DNA from: Salvia splendens | Taxonomy: Eukaryota > Streptophyta > Magnoliopsida > Lamiales > Lamiaceae | DNA length: 64,000 bases | Assembly (NCBI RefSeq): GCF_004379255.2 | Contig: NC_056037.1 | Location: 11,294,902-11,358,901, forward strand | Reading direction: 5' to 3' | Shown here: positions 33,001-43,751 of the stretch, piece by piece | Layout of the letters: each line of letters starts with the position of its first letter | How positions within the stretch are numbered: the stretch's first letter is position 1 | Program-made: the position numbers and the translations under genes | The notes under the pieces: model-generated | Told to the model about the DNA's origin: nothing | What the model saw: only the letters and a program-made list of their open reading frames with translations | Databases searched by the model: none

Positions 33001-36000
33001 CTATAGCTTTGCCTTCTTCCACAGCCTACGTCTCAACTCCTCAGCCACCACATCAATGAACTCTTCGGTGTTCACATACTGATCTCTAGACACGCTGCAA
33101 CAACACACCCGTGTCAAAGGCGACAAAACAGAAAGAAACATTTTTTACAGAAAATTTCACTCACTTGGCTCCATGAGTAAGAATGGCAAGATCCTTGGTC
33201 ATCTTTCCAGACTCCACACTTGCAATGCAAGCAGCTTCTAATTTCTCTGTGAACTCCAAGAGTTTGGAATTTCCATCTAACTTTGCTCTACAAATATCAA
33301 AACAGAGTCGTAAATGAAGAAAGTAGTAACAGCTAATTGCCCCGGTGTCATGGAAAACTAATCATCTACCTGTGTGCAAGTCCCCGTGTCCATGCAAAGA
33401 TCGATGCTATGCTGTTAGTGCTAGTCTCGCCTCCCTTTTGATGCACTCTGTAATGGCGCGTGACTGTACCGTGTGCAGCCTCTGCCTCGATGGTTTTTCC
33501 ATCTGGACAGACCTATTCAAATACGAAAAGTTATTGCCAAACAACAAGGAATAGAAAACACAACTTGAAGAGATTAATGATATGGTTACCGCACCAGCAC
33601 TGATGTCATTAAACCTAGAGATCCAAATCCTGCATCACGGAAAATAGCTAGTTGTAACTACACTATATTCAACAAAAAAGCATGTAACTCCAATGAACCC
33701 TATCAATGCAAGAGGCAGACTCCGGTGAATCCACCGTGCATTCAGATGTACGCAAGTCTTTGCCTAAATTTGAAGATTGCACAAACCTTGGGCTAAAAAG
33801 TCACTTTGAACATCTCCGTCGTAATTTTTGCAAGCCCAGACATAACCTCCGTCACTCTTTAGAGCATAAGCAACCATATCATCTATAAGACGATGTTCGT
33901 ACCTATTTTCAAGAGCTTATATTAATATTTATAGATAAGAAAAATTAATTTGCATATCTACTCTTTCATAAACTTGGTATACCAAATCCCAGCAGCCTCA
34001 AACTTGGACCTCCATTCTTTTTCATAAACTTCTTGGAAGATATCCTTAAACCTTCACGAATAAGAAAGCAAACAAACGCATTTAAGAAAAACAATGTAAA
34101 AGGCTCAATTTGTTAAGTGCGGGCATGGTGGCATGAAATTCAAACTTAGGAGATTAGTCAAAAAAGATGAATACCTTCCATCATAGTTCTTCAGAATGGT
34201 ATTTTTGGTGCTAAGATAAAGCGGCCAAAGCTTCTGATAAGCAGTGTTCATCGAGGCCTCCGCAAAAGCACGAATAGACTACGCAGCATAAAGCATATAA
34301 TTACTCTTTACATGAAAAAAGATGCAAAATATTCTAGCAAGTGAATTTTAAGTTTTAAATGCTATCACAATGTTTAAAAAATTGAATCCTAGTAGTCTTT
34401 GCAGTCGGTCAAAATTTTTGTTTCAGGCTCAATAAGGAATCCTTCAATGAGAATTTGCTTAAGTCACACACAGTGGAATCTACATTAGCCACAGCATAAT
34501 AGTAACATTATCAACTAACCAACCTACTTGGGACTTGGGAAGGGCAATAGACTGATAGAGAGAAGAGAAGAAATGAAACAAAGGAAATTACAAACTACTA
34601 TCAGTTCATCCACTTTTTAAAACTTCTGTGGAACCTAAAGCCTTTTCCTGTATCATTCAAATAAAATTAATACCATGGAAGAAATTATCTTAAGGAGTGG
34701 AATTTACGCGTCTTTCAGTCAAAACCAGACATGATAAAGACAGGTGTTTTAGCCTAGGAGCAGAGAATCACACAAGGACAAGGCTATTCCCATCTATCCG
34801 ATAACCATTATGTTCGGGAACTGCGTAGACATATCAGGAAACAAAAAAATTTAGAAAAATTGAGAGAATTCAAACCTCGTCAGTGTTATACATTGACAGA
34901 GCTACACCACCAGGTCCAGTAAAGTTGAACACCTCCATTTCAACGCTCTTAGTACCTCGATCTGGGACTGTAACATACGTCATATCATAATCATATGCGG
35001 TCTTTAATCGTCCATACAATATTAAGAGCATTGTAATAGTTTAAGTCAAGCCTCCTTTATAAAAAAGTGGTTCATAAAATACATGGCTGTATTTATGCAC
35101 TGGGTATTAAGAAACTAGATAACAAACTACACACATACCAAAAACCATTTTGAGTTTTCCAGCTCCTTTAACTACTAAATCAGTAGCTCGATACTGATCC
35201 CCATAGGCATGTCTCCCAATGCATATCGGCTTGGTCCAACCTATGAATTGGAATAGTTGCAGGCCTTATATCAGAAAGACCAGATAAAATAAACCCAATT
35301 TGTAATCTCAGTAAAGAAATTCATAGTAAGAATTAAGCACCTGGCAGAAGACGGGGGACATTTTTGCATATGATTGGTTCTCTAAATACTGTCCCTGCAG
35401 AAGTAATATCCACATTCCCGAGTAAATATCGGTAATTATATTGAACATCCATGCTTATGCTTCTACAGAAATTTCCTACCATTCATGATGTTACGAATGG
35501 TCCCATTTGGACTTCTCCACATCTGTTTCAAGTTAAACTCTTTAACACGGGCCTCATCTGTTCAGCCAACCAAGATGACGAATATGTCAAACAGAATATA
35601 TAAACAGGTTAAACAATTAATATGTATAGATGTGGTGATACTTCAGTTGCATTTATAGCCTAACAAATGTAACATCATTCAAGAACTGCTGAAACATAAG
35701 CGAAGTTTATCTAATGGCCTTGTGTCTTAAAGACGATACCTGGAGTAATGGTCGCACATTTAATTGCCACATTGTACCTGGATATTATCAAAGGATAGAA
35801 GAAAAATACTGAGGATTTCATTTACGGGGAAAGCTGATAAAAAAAATTGCTCACAGTTCAGTTAAAGCTTCACAACAAATTGATTACATAAGAAAGGAAA
35901 AAGAAAATATAAATAAATTACAAACCTAAGGGTGGCTTCTGCACTTTCAACTGTAACTTTGTCGTTTGTAGCATCACGGTGATGAATACCAAGGTCAAAG

Positions 36001-36806
36001 TACTTTATGTCTAGCTCCAGGAAAGGAAGTATGAGCTGTAAATGTTGTAAACCAATTAAGAAAGCAAAACATTACAATTGTGTTATTGGCAAGGTTTAGG
36101 AGATTAGTATCCAAACCTTTTCTTTGATACATCTCCATATCACTCGAGTCATTTCATCGCCTGCACCAAAACTACATTCTTTAATCATGACAGTCAAGCT
36201 TTCCGCATGTATACAATAAAGAGGAACTCAGACAAATATGCAGCATTCTTAGTCTCTACAGCAGAGGGTTTTCCTCCAGATATGTCAGCATAAATCTTCA
36301 GACAAATCGACTAAACACCTCGAAATGAAACCGACACACACAGAGAACTAGCCGGAGAGTATCACATCAGCGAAATGATTTAAAAAGCACTCAATTAACA
36401 AAGATATCTACAATAAAACACTGATCTAAACTTCTAACCCCAAATGACTTTTAACCATCACGAACTAGAATTTCGACTAAATGAACATTCAAAGAATTAA
36501 ATTCAATAACCCCACTTTGTGAAAATGCTTATGTTACTATAAACAGCCAGCACGCCCAACTAATCAAGATTATGAGCATACATGTAAACTGGGTTTAATC
36601 AAGAAACGTTTACAGTCTCAATTTCAACAGCAAAAGCGCCTACTACATAATAAACTTAGTTCGATCAAGCCCACGTGATAAAACAAAGATCAGCAACGAA
36701 TTGTGGCAGGCAATCAATTCTTAGAGAGGAAATGAGCGCAGAACAGAAGATACCGACCGTCCATCTCGACGATGGGGTTTTGGACTTTAATCTTGTCGAA
36801 ACTCAT
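33001..36806 (-). CDS. ICDH: NADP-dependent isocitrate dehydrogenase, peroxisomal-type
   Basis: Fifteen minus-strand exons: 36806-36758, 36160-36117, 36035-35926, 35777-35740, 35557-35480, 35394-35341, 35240-35139, 34967-34876, 34278-34175, 34051-33983, 33902-33787, 33629-33595, 33512-33370, 33287-33165, 33094-33001. The total is 1251 nt, 416 aa, the usual length of eukaryotic dimeric NADP-ICDH. The N-terminus is [20 protein letters not shown]. Substrate-binding SPNGTIRN is at about residues 96-103, and the family signature [19 protein letters not shown] at about 273-291 holds metal-binding Asp residues. NADP-binding [11 protein letters not shown] follows. It oxidises isocitrate to 2-oxoglutarate and makes NADPH. 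There is no transit peptide. The last three residues, AKL, fit the peroxisomal PTS1 pattern, and the C-terminal [15 protein letters not shown] resembles the peroxisomal Arabidopsis isoform from memory; a cytosolic role is the alternative. Confidence 0.94.
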
Positions 36807-36963
36807 CGTCAGATAGCGCAAATTCTTCCTTGGTGATCAACTTAAAATCTTTGCTGAACTGGGTTTACTCAAAGCCGAATTATGCTGGAATAATCTTTCT
36901 TTTATCAGCCTGCGCTGGTCCCATAAATGTTTTTTCTTGTTTTAAACGAGTGGGCGGTACTAA

Positions 36964-39036
36964 GAGCATCTCCAATAACCGGCGTCACCACCGCCACGCC
37001 GATTTTTCGCCCACGCCGGTTTGACGCCGAACCATTGGAACCGGCGTGGGCGAAATCGGCGTCGCCATGCCGATTCCCGCACTGACGCCGGTTCCGACGC
37101 CGATCCTCACGGGCGCCATTGTGCGTCCCGGATCGGCGCCAAACCGGCGTCGGATTTAAATTTTTTTTTTTTGTTTTTCGAACACACTATATATACGCGC
37201 GTTGAACCTCATTTTCATTCGCACCACTTGTTTTAACGAGTACTCTCTCTCTACCTTACTTTCTGTACAAAATCAATAACGAGCAATGGAGAACAACTAC
37301 GAAGGTACTCCAGTTAATCCCGGGGGATGGTCTCAGACTCCCCCGCCTCCCGGTGTAGGGTCTCAGACGCCCCCGCCTCCCGGGGCAGGGTCCCATACTT
37401 CCCCGGCTCCTGGGGGAGGTGGTTGGCCTCCGATGAGCGGGTACTACAACATGTACCCGTGGCAGCATATGATTCCGGGGTGGGCACCCGGCATGCAGCC
37501 CCCTATGCAGATGATGCCGGGGTGGGCACCCGGCATGCAGCCACCGGCGCAGCAGATGATGCCACCGGCGCAACAGATTATTCCCCCGGCGCAGGGGACG
37601 CACGGGGGGACACCGCCTATCGGCCGACTTTTGATTTTTCCACCGGTTCTTCGCACACATCGACCCCAACGGATGCACAGTATACGGAGACCTTCTCCTT
37701 AGCGGACTTGGGTTTTGATATTAACGAGGTATCGGAAACTCTCATTCAAAGCCAGGGAGTAGGGCGGGGTAAGAAGAAGGGCAAGGCGAAGAAGGTCGGC
37801 GAGTCGTCGCAGCCCCAAGCCGAAATCCCGGCCGGAGGAAGTGGACAGACGCGGAGAACGTTGCGGTTGCCAAGGTGTGGGTGAGTGTCTGCGACGATCC
37901 TCTGGTTTCGAACAACCAGAGGATCGTCAACTTGTGGGCCAAGATAGCCGCAGCCTACAGGGCATTTTGCCCTGAAGGGAGACCGTGCACCGGGGAGGAG
38001 GTCCGGAAGTGCTGGGACCGAATCAGGGCTGGCGTCTCTCGATTTTCGGGTTTGTACGCCAACGCCCTCCGCATGCAGACCAGTGGCCAAACAGAGGAAG
38101 ACTGCAGGAGGATTGCGGAGAGAGCCTACCCCGATCCGGTTAAGAAGTACTATGAGTTCACCTACTGGAACTGCTACGTTGTGCTCAACGAGTCGGAGAA
38201 ATTCCGGGCAGGCGTCGACGCTGGCTGGCCGAAGAGGCAGAGACTGAACTATACCGGAGATTATAGCGGCAGCAGCGGTGGTTCGTCAGACCTCCCTGAG
38301 ACGGCCCAGGAGGTCCCGACTCCTCGGTCGTTCGGTCGCCGACCTCGCCCAGTTGGGCAAAGGCGGGCGCAGCAGGTTGCGAGGGGGGCACCCCGAGTTC
38401 CCAGGACGTCCATTCGGCATCCCCCCTCGGCAGGTCTACCGAGGAGCTCAAATTCTTCGCGCGCCAACAAAGGCGCGCTCAAATGGTGAAGACCTTAGCC
38501 GACTTCCAAGCGGCGGTGGACCCCGAGGTGAAGGATTATCTTCGTGTATTGCTCCAGAGCCAGCGTGAAGAATTGGAGGCGATGAGGAGGGACACCGGCG
38601 GGAATAGCCGCGGCGTAGGTGGTGACGGAGGCGGCGGCGACGACGGTGAAGAAGCCCTGGGCGACGACGGAGACGAGGACGGCGGCAATGAGTGATTTTG
38701 TTTTACTTTTTTAAATTAATGTACTTTTTAATTTTTGTACTTTTTTTATATTATTGTATTTTTTTTATAATTAATGTACTTTTTAAATTTTAATATTATT
38801 ATTTGAATTTTCCGTATTTGTCTCGTAAATTAAATTCCGTATGTTGATACAAGTGTAAATTAAATTATATAATTGTTATTAGTGATGTGGAAAGGTAGTG
38901 TGAAGGCTATGTGAGGGCTATTTGATGTCCAGTTGATGTGGCAAGCTGATGTGGCAGGAGAATTGTAGTGCTGATAATGTGGCAGTGTGAAGGCTATTTG
39001 ATGGCTATTTGACGTCCAGTGCTATTGGAGATGCTC
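36964..39036. mobile_element. PIF/Harbinger-type element, 2.07 kb
   Basis: It begins gagcatctccaata and ends tattggagatgctc, exact inverted repeats, flanked by TAA on both sides (36961-36963, 39037-39039). TAA/TTA is the 3-bp target of PIF/Harbinger elements. Subterminal GC-rich ggcgtc repeats lie at the left. It carries only a broken Myb/SANT-like gene and no DDE transposase, so it is non-autonomous. The left end is about 158 bp upstream of the ICDH start codon. Confidence 0.88.
37286..38695 (+). pseudogene. Harbinger Myb/SANT-like ORF, multiply frameshifted
   Basis: Frame one (37286) gives a Pro/Gly/Met-rich N-terminus (PPPPGVGSQTPPPPG; repeated GWAPGMQPP). A shift near 37600 gives DTAYRPTFDFSTGS to GRGKKKGKAKK. 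A shift near 37830 enters the SANT domain (KWTDAENVAVAKVWVSVCDD, then FCPEGRPCTGEEVRKCWDRI and FSGLYANAL). Another shift before 38480 gives the C-terminal helix (VKTLADFQAAVDPEVKDYLR) and an acidic Gly-rich end. This is the ORF usually paired with the PIF/Harbinger transposase and often annotated in plants as a GST-T3-like protein. At least three frameshifts make it non-functional. Confidence 0.82.
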
Positions 39037-39039
39037 TAA

Positions 39040-39866
39040 ATGTTCTTTCTTTTCGTTCTTGAGGAAAACGTGGTTATGCTATAGTGGGGTCCATCATTAG
39101 TAATACAAGCACTACATTTGGATGGTTTCGATTTCCGGATAAAATAGTACTGAAATTATTTAATTAGTTATTACTAATTATTATATGATTATTCATCTAG
39201 ATTGAATTATTATATTGAATCTCATAAATCAAACCCATTATATATTTAAGTATGGTATTGAATGTTATAGACCAAACACATTACATATTTAATTCCAAAT
39301 ATAATTTTACAAATCAAACACATCTGAGACCATGAGATTATGGATAGTAAAAATTACAATCCGATTAGAAATTGGATTACTCGAGCTAATTCGTTCTTGC
39401 TGGTGGGTTAAGTAGACTAGTCCAATGGACTGGCGGTCTGAGCTGCAGCAAAATAATTTTTTTTACTTTTTACTTGTTTTTTACTTTAGTACTCTTTCAT
39501 CGAACTAATCTGCACATTTTTTAAGTACTTTTCTTTTTCTCAGAAAAATATGCGTTCTTTCTTATGTAAAAATATTTAAAAATTCTATATAAATAAATGC
39601 TTAATCAATTTTAAGGGTGCTTTGGTTTAATCAGAACACTACTAAAGTTAATTTTTCCCCTGAACCTAGCTTTTTGCTCTAAACAATGCATAGCATATTG
39701 TAAAACTCATTCAAAAAATGATGGTTTTGTATTGCAACAACTTTTTTTGCTGTGTAGGGATGATCATACAATCTCAAGCTGCAGCTGCACTAATCCATAA
39801 TCATCCTTGTATACATACAAAATGAAACATGTACATACAAATATATCGATCCATTGGAATTGACAT
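39040..39866. other. Spacer and kinase 3' flank
   Basis: AT-rich DNA with no gene. The right end probably contains the 3'UTR of the minus-strand kinase. Confidence 0.4.
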
Positions 39867-39910
39867 TCAAAAATACTCGAACTCAACATAGGAGGAATCA
39901 GCCGTGGAGG

Positions 39911-39943
<33 letters not shown>

Positions 39944-41568
39944 TATCGCTGTCCTCAATCTTCTTATCGGATTGCGGTGGATCTTTACTGGCAAACTGCT
40001 TGAAATCAACGGGCTCCGGCACGTGCGGAGGCGTCGCGCATCTAACAAGCGCCCAGTTCACCCCCTCGAAGAAGGGGTGCTGCTTGATCTCGGTGGCGCC
40101 CCTCTTGTAGGCAATCCTCTTCTGCGGCTCCTTTATCAACAACCCCTTTATAAGATCCTTCGCCGTGGAGCTCACTTGCGGGCCCTCCGGGAACTTGAGC
40201 GGCTGCCCGACGACGTTGAAGAGCGTCGCGCGGTTCCCGGCTCCCTTGAAGGGGGTCGTCCCATGGAGGAGCTCGTACAAGAAGATGCCGAACGTCCACC
40301 AGTCCACGGCGCTCCCGTGGCCCTCGCCCCGGATGATCTCTGGGGCGAGGTACTCGTGGGTCCCGACGAAGGACATGGAGCGGACGTTGGTGGGCTCGGC
40401 CATGAGCTCTGGGAGGGAGTTTTGGTTGCTGCCTAGGCCGAAATCGGACTTGGATTTGCGGTTTTTCTGTCTTGGGAGGAAGTAGGGGAGGAAGCCGGAT
40501 GGCTGGATGCAGCCGCGGACGGCGTTTTCGTCGTCTAAGATGGCGTCTGTTGTGGCTTGTGTGGATGAGGATTTGACGAGCGTTGGGTTGACGGAGCAGC
40601 GGAGGGACAGGTCGAAGTCGGAGAGCATGATATGTCCCTCCTCTCGTACTAATACGTTTTCGGGCTTCAAATCACGGTACACTATCCCTAGCATGTGGAG
40701 ATACTCAAGCGCTAAAAGCACCTCTGAGGCATAGAATCTGTCATAGAACAAGACCTTCAGTCTCAGTCGTATTAATTTTTTTTTGACAAAAAACTTTATT
40801 TCCTTTTTGTACTACTGTTTTACTTTCTCTATATTAACCTTTAAACATGAATTTCGTATCACCAAAAGAAACATCTCAACTAACTGGGACGAAAAAAGTA
40901 GAATGAAAAGAGAGAAGATAGGTGGTAAGTAACCTGGCAGCCTCCTCTGTAAAATGCTTGTTGGGCTGCTTCTGGCGAAGGGAGTGAAGGTTACCCCCAC
41001 TGCAGAACTCCATGACCAAGCAATAGAACTTTTCAGTCTCAAAGTAAGAATAAAGGGTGGGTAAGAAAGGGTGGTCGAGTAGACCAAGAATCTCCCTCTC
41101 GGTCTGCGCCCGAAGCAGCTTATTCCTGCTGGCGAGGGAGGCCTTATCCATGACCTTCATCGCGAAGAAACTGCTGCTCCCACGGAGCTCAACCAGGTAG
41201 ACGCTCCCAATGTCCCCATACCCGAGCCGCTTCAAGAGACGAAAATTGGTCAGCCCGAGAGGCGAGTCTCTTGAATTGGCGCAACTTATGGCGTCCCATC
41301 TGACATCGCCCCCCGTGTGGGGCTTGATGGGGGCGCTGCTCGTGCTGTCTAAGCTGTCGCTTCTGCTTCTGCTTCTGCTTCTGCTGCTGCCCCACCCCTG
41401 CTGCGATAGGCTGCTCTTGGCGTTGCTTGCCATGGTGCTGGGGGATGTTACGTTTGTGTTTCTCGATGTTGGGAGAGGGCAGGGGAATGTGTGGGGATTT
41501 ACGGATACAGGCTCACACGGATTTGCATTTCCCTTAGCCATCTCGTCTTCTCTGCTAGCCTCGTTCAT
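39867..41568 (-). CDS. AGC VIII protein kinase, D6PK-like
   Basis: Two exons, 41568-40934 and 40737-39867, joined in frame at an Arg codon: 1506 nt, 501 aa. The N-terminal 105 residues are Ser-rich and variable (with an SRSRSRSRS run). The kinase domain follows: glycine loop [10 protein letters not shown] (about 116), ATP-binding Lys in FAMKVMDK (about 138), catalytic RDLKPEN (about 233-239), and the plant AGC VIII hallmark DFDLSL in place of DFG (about 252). A 60-80 residue insertion between DFD and the APE motif (HEYLAPEII) is also typical. The protein ends SSYVEFEYF, a PIF-type hydrophobic motif (FxxF) recognised by PDK1. D6PK kinases phosphorylate PIN auxin carriers at the plasma membrane; that role is inferred by family. 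A 5'UTR intron ending at 41569 is likely, since an AG precedes the ATG. Confidence 0.92.
39911..39943 (+). repeat. (TCTGGT)n hexanucleotide, coding for NQ repeats
   Basis: About five and a half copies of tctggt on the plus strand encode Asn-Gln repeats near the C-terminus of the minus-strand kinase. This is a length-variable microsatellite inside coding sequence. Confidence 0.85.
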
Positions 41569-43751
41569 CTACATTTACAACAAAACTACTTATTTTTATC
41601 ACAACAATACATGTACAATATATCCTTACCTTCAATTCATATGCTACTCAACAAACAATGTTCCTTGTATTCTGAGGCACTTATTTGATCTAATGTGCAA
41701 AAGAAAAGAAAAACACACATGCACACATACAAAATTTGTCCAAGTTTTTTTGGTCACCGTTGAAAATTACTTGATTCAAATACATTACCTTCAAATATCA
41801 GAGAAACATCAATCATAAGGTGCGGCTAGCGGATATGATCGGTGAATTAATATCTTGAGGAAATAAAAGGGCATTCGAGAAAAAATGGCATTGATGGGTC
41901 TACGTGAGAAGATGGTTTGTTGGTATTTGACTTAGCTAGTTAAGGTTGTTGCTAGAATCAGAGGTGTTGGTTTGGTAGATTAGTGACAAGAGAAAATTGC
42001 GGGAAACAGGTAATTGTATTATGAAAGAGAGAAAAGAGACGTGCAGGGAGGATAGGAGATACCGCGAGGATCGGCATTTGCAATTCAAGTCGTGGATGTG
42101 AATTATTTCCATAGATTCCATTGCCTCTCTCTCTCCTAATTCCATTTTAGTCTCCTAATAATATGTAATTAGTATTCTTTCAAATTTGATCTGAAAGGAT
42201 AACGTCGATTCTGTGGAATTAGCTAGTTACTTAAAAAACACTACTCCGTATAAGTATATTTTTTGAGTCCAAAAAATGCAATAAGTATATAAGACCGTAA
42301 TAAAACCATACTCCTAATACTCATTTCAACATATAACTCCCTCCCAACCATTGCATGTCGTGTATTTTTCAGTTTTTGATTTTTTTTTCTCCTACAATAA
42401 TGACATTATATTTCTATATCATTAAGTCAAATTGTAACCTTAGGTCATCCGCGGCGCTCATAAAAAAAATGGGACTGGGCCGCATTTGGGGTCCGGCCTG
42501 GGACGCTGGAGAGGCCTTGGGCCGCACCCAGTTGTTGCCCGTCTCAATGTTTGTTCAACATTTTCAATTTTAAGAGTGAAATAGTTTGAAGTTGTGAATA
42601 GTGCAATTTAATGTTTATGGTTTGAATGAGGCAGGGTTATGAGAGTTGTGACCTAACACATAAAATGAAGATAATGATGAAGTGGACGGGACTAGGGGCG
42701 TGGCCCGTGTCATTATTCCTTATGTATCATTTTTGCCAAAGAGATAATGATAAACTCAACATGAATGTGATATTTGAGGATGACTTTCATCTTATTTCGA
42801 TTGATATATTCGAGTTAATTCATAATAATTTAACGTGTTGAGTTTTGAAGTCAAAATGACTTAAAAGGGATAAAGATGAATAGACGCGCAAATGGTGTCA
42901 TGAAGAGGTTGAGAGTGCCCCTCACAGGTCGCATGCGAGCAAGCATTGCCATGCGACCCATGTAGCAGTGCGTAAGTTTATGAGAGGACGGTGACTACAC
43001 AACCCATGTGATCATGCGTTGGGGTGGGATCAGTTGAGAGCACATTGTCGAGAGCTAAGCACAGGTCGTGCAATTAGTTGTACAACCACACAGACCCATG
43101 CTCACATACAAAATTTCCAACCCTTGTCCTAATTAGAACCATAAACATTGACACTTGACTGTATATGGAAGTCATTGGACAATGCATATGGAAATCGATC
43201 AATCATTTATCATTGAACCTTCAATTCCATCTTCTCACTAGTTTGGATCAAGAATTTCCTATGAATTATAGGAATCCTGACGATACGAGAAGGGAATCCT
43301 GACGATACGAGAAGGGTTTGAAGATTTTTTTTTTTTGCATTTTGTATCTATGAACTTATGCGGCTATACAATTATGTTAAGTCACGGTTCCTTTTTCCAA
43401 ATATGGAATGTAGTGAAGTAATCACCTACCGTATAACGGATCTATTGGAATTTTATTTCAAGTGATAATCTTTTTAAGTAAAAAATCATCGTGACGGGTA
43501 AAAAATTTACGGTACGCCGCTTAATTAATGGCGTTTAGGGAAAAATAAATTCACGAAATTCCGTCGGTTCTAGTATATTTCGTGTGAAACTGAAGAGCTT
43601 CAAAAAACCAGCATCCCTCCGTTTTCTAGCATTCCCCTTAAACGCACACATCTCCCACAATCGAATTTGAACTTAGGGTTTTTCCTTCGTTGAATGAGAT
43701 ACATATCTGAAGAAATTCCTGTTTAAATCGAAGAATAAGGAAGAGGCGGAG
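41569..43751. other. Intergenic between the divergent kinase and NUA genes
   Basis: The left part (to about 42145) probably holds the kinase 5'UTR and its intron. A ctctctctctc tract lies at about 42124-42134. 42150-43600 has no supported gene. A 22-bp tandem duplication lies at 43271-43314. The last 150 bp is likely the NUA leader. Confidence 0.4.
43271..43314 (+). repeat. 22-bp tandem duplication
   Basis: Two exact copies of a unit starting ggaatcctgacgatacgaga, at 43271 and 43293, about 450 bp upstream of the NUA start codon. Confidence 0.85.

Noticed and set aside
37256..38482. Minus-strand ORFs of 70-140 codons
   Set aside because: Antisense shadows of the Pro-rich and GC-rich Harbinger ORF.
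39972..41818. Plus-strand ORFs opposite the kinase
   Set aside because: The minus strand has a complete kinase with all catalytic motifs; the plus-strand frames have none.
42430..42560. GC-rich patch that might be a gene or MITE end
   Set aside because: No matching inverted end, target duplication or coding signal found.
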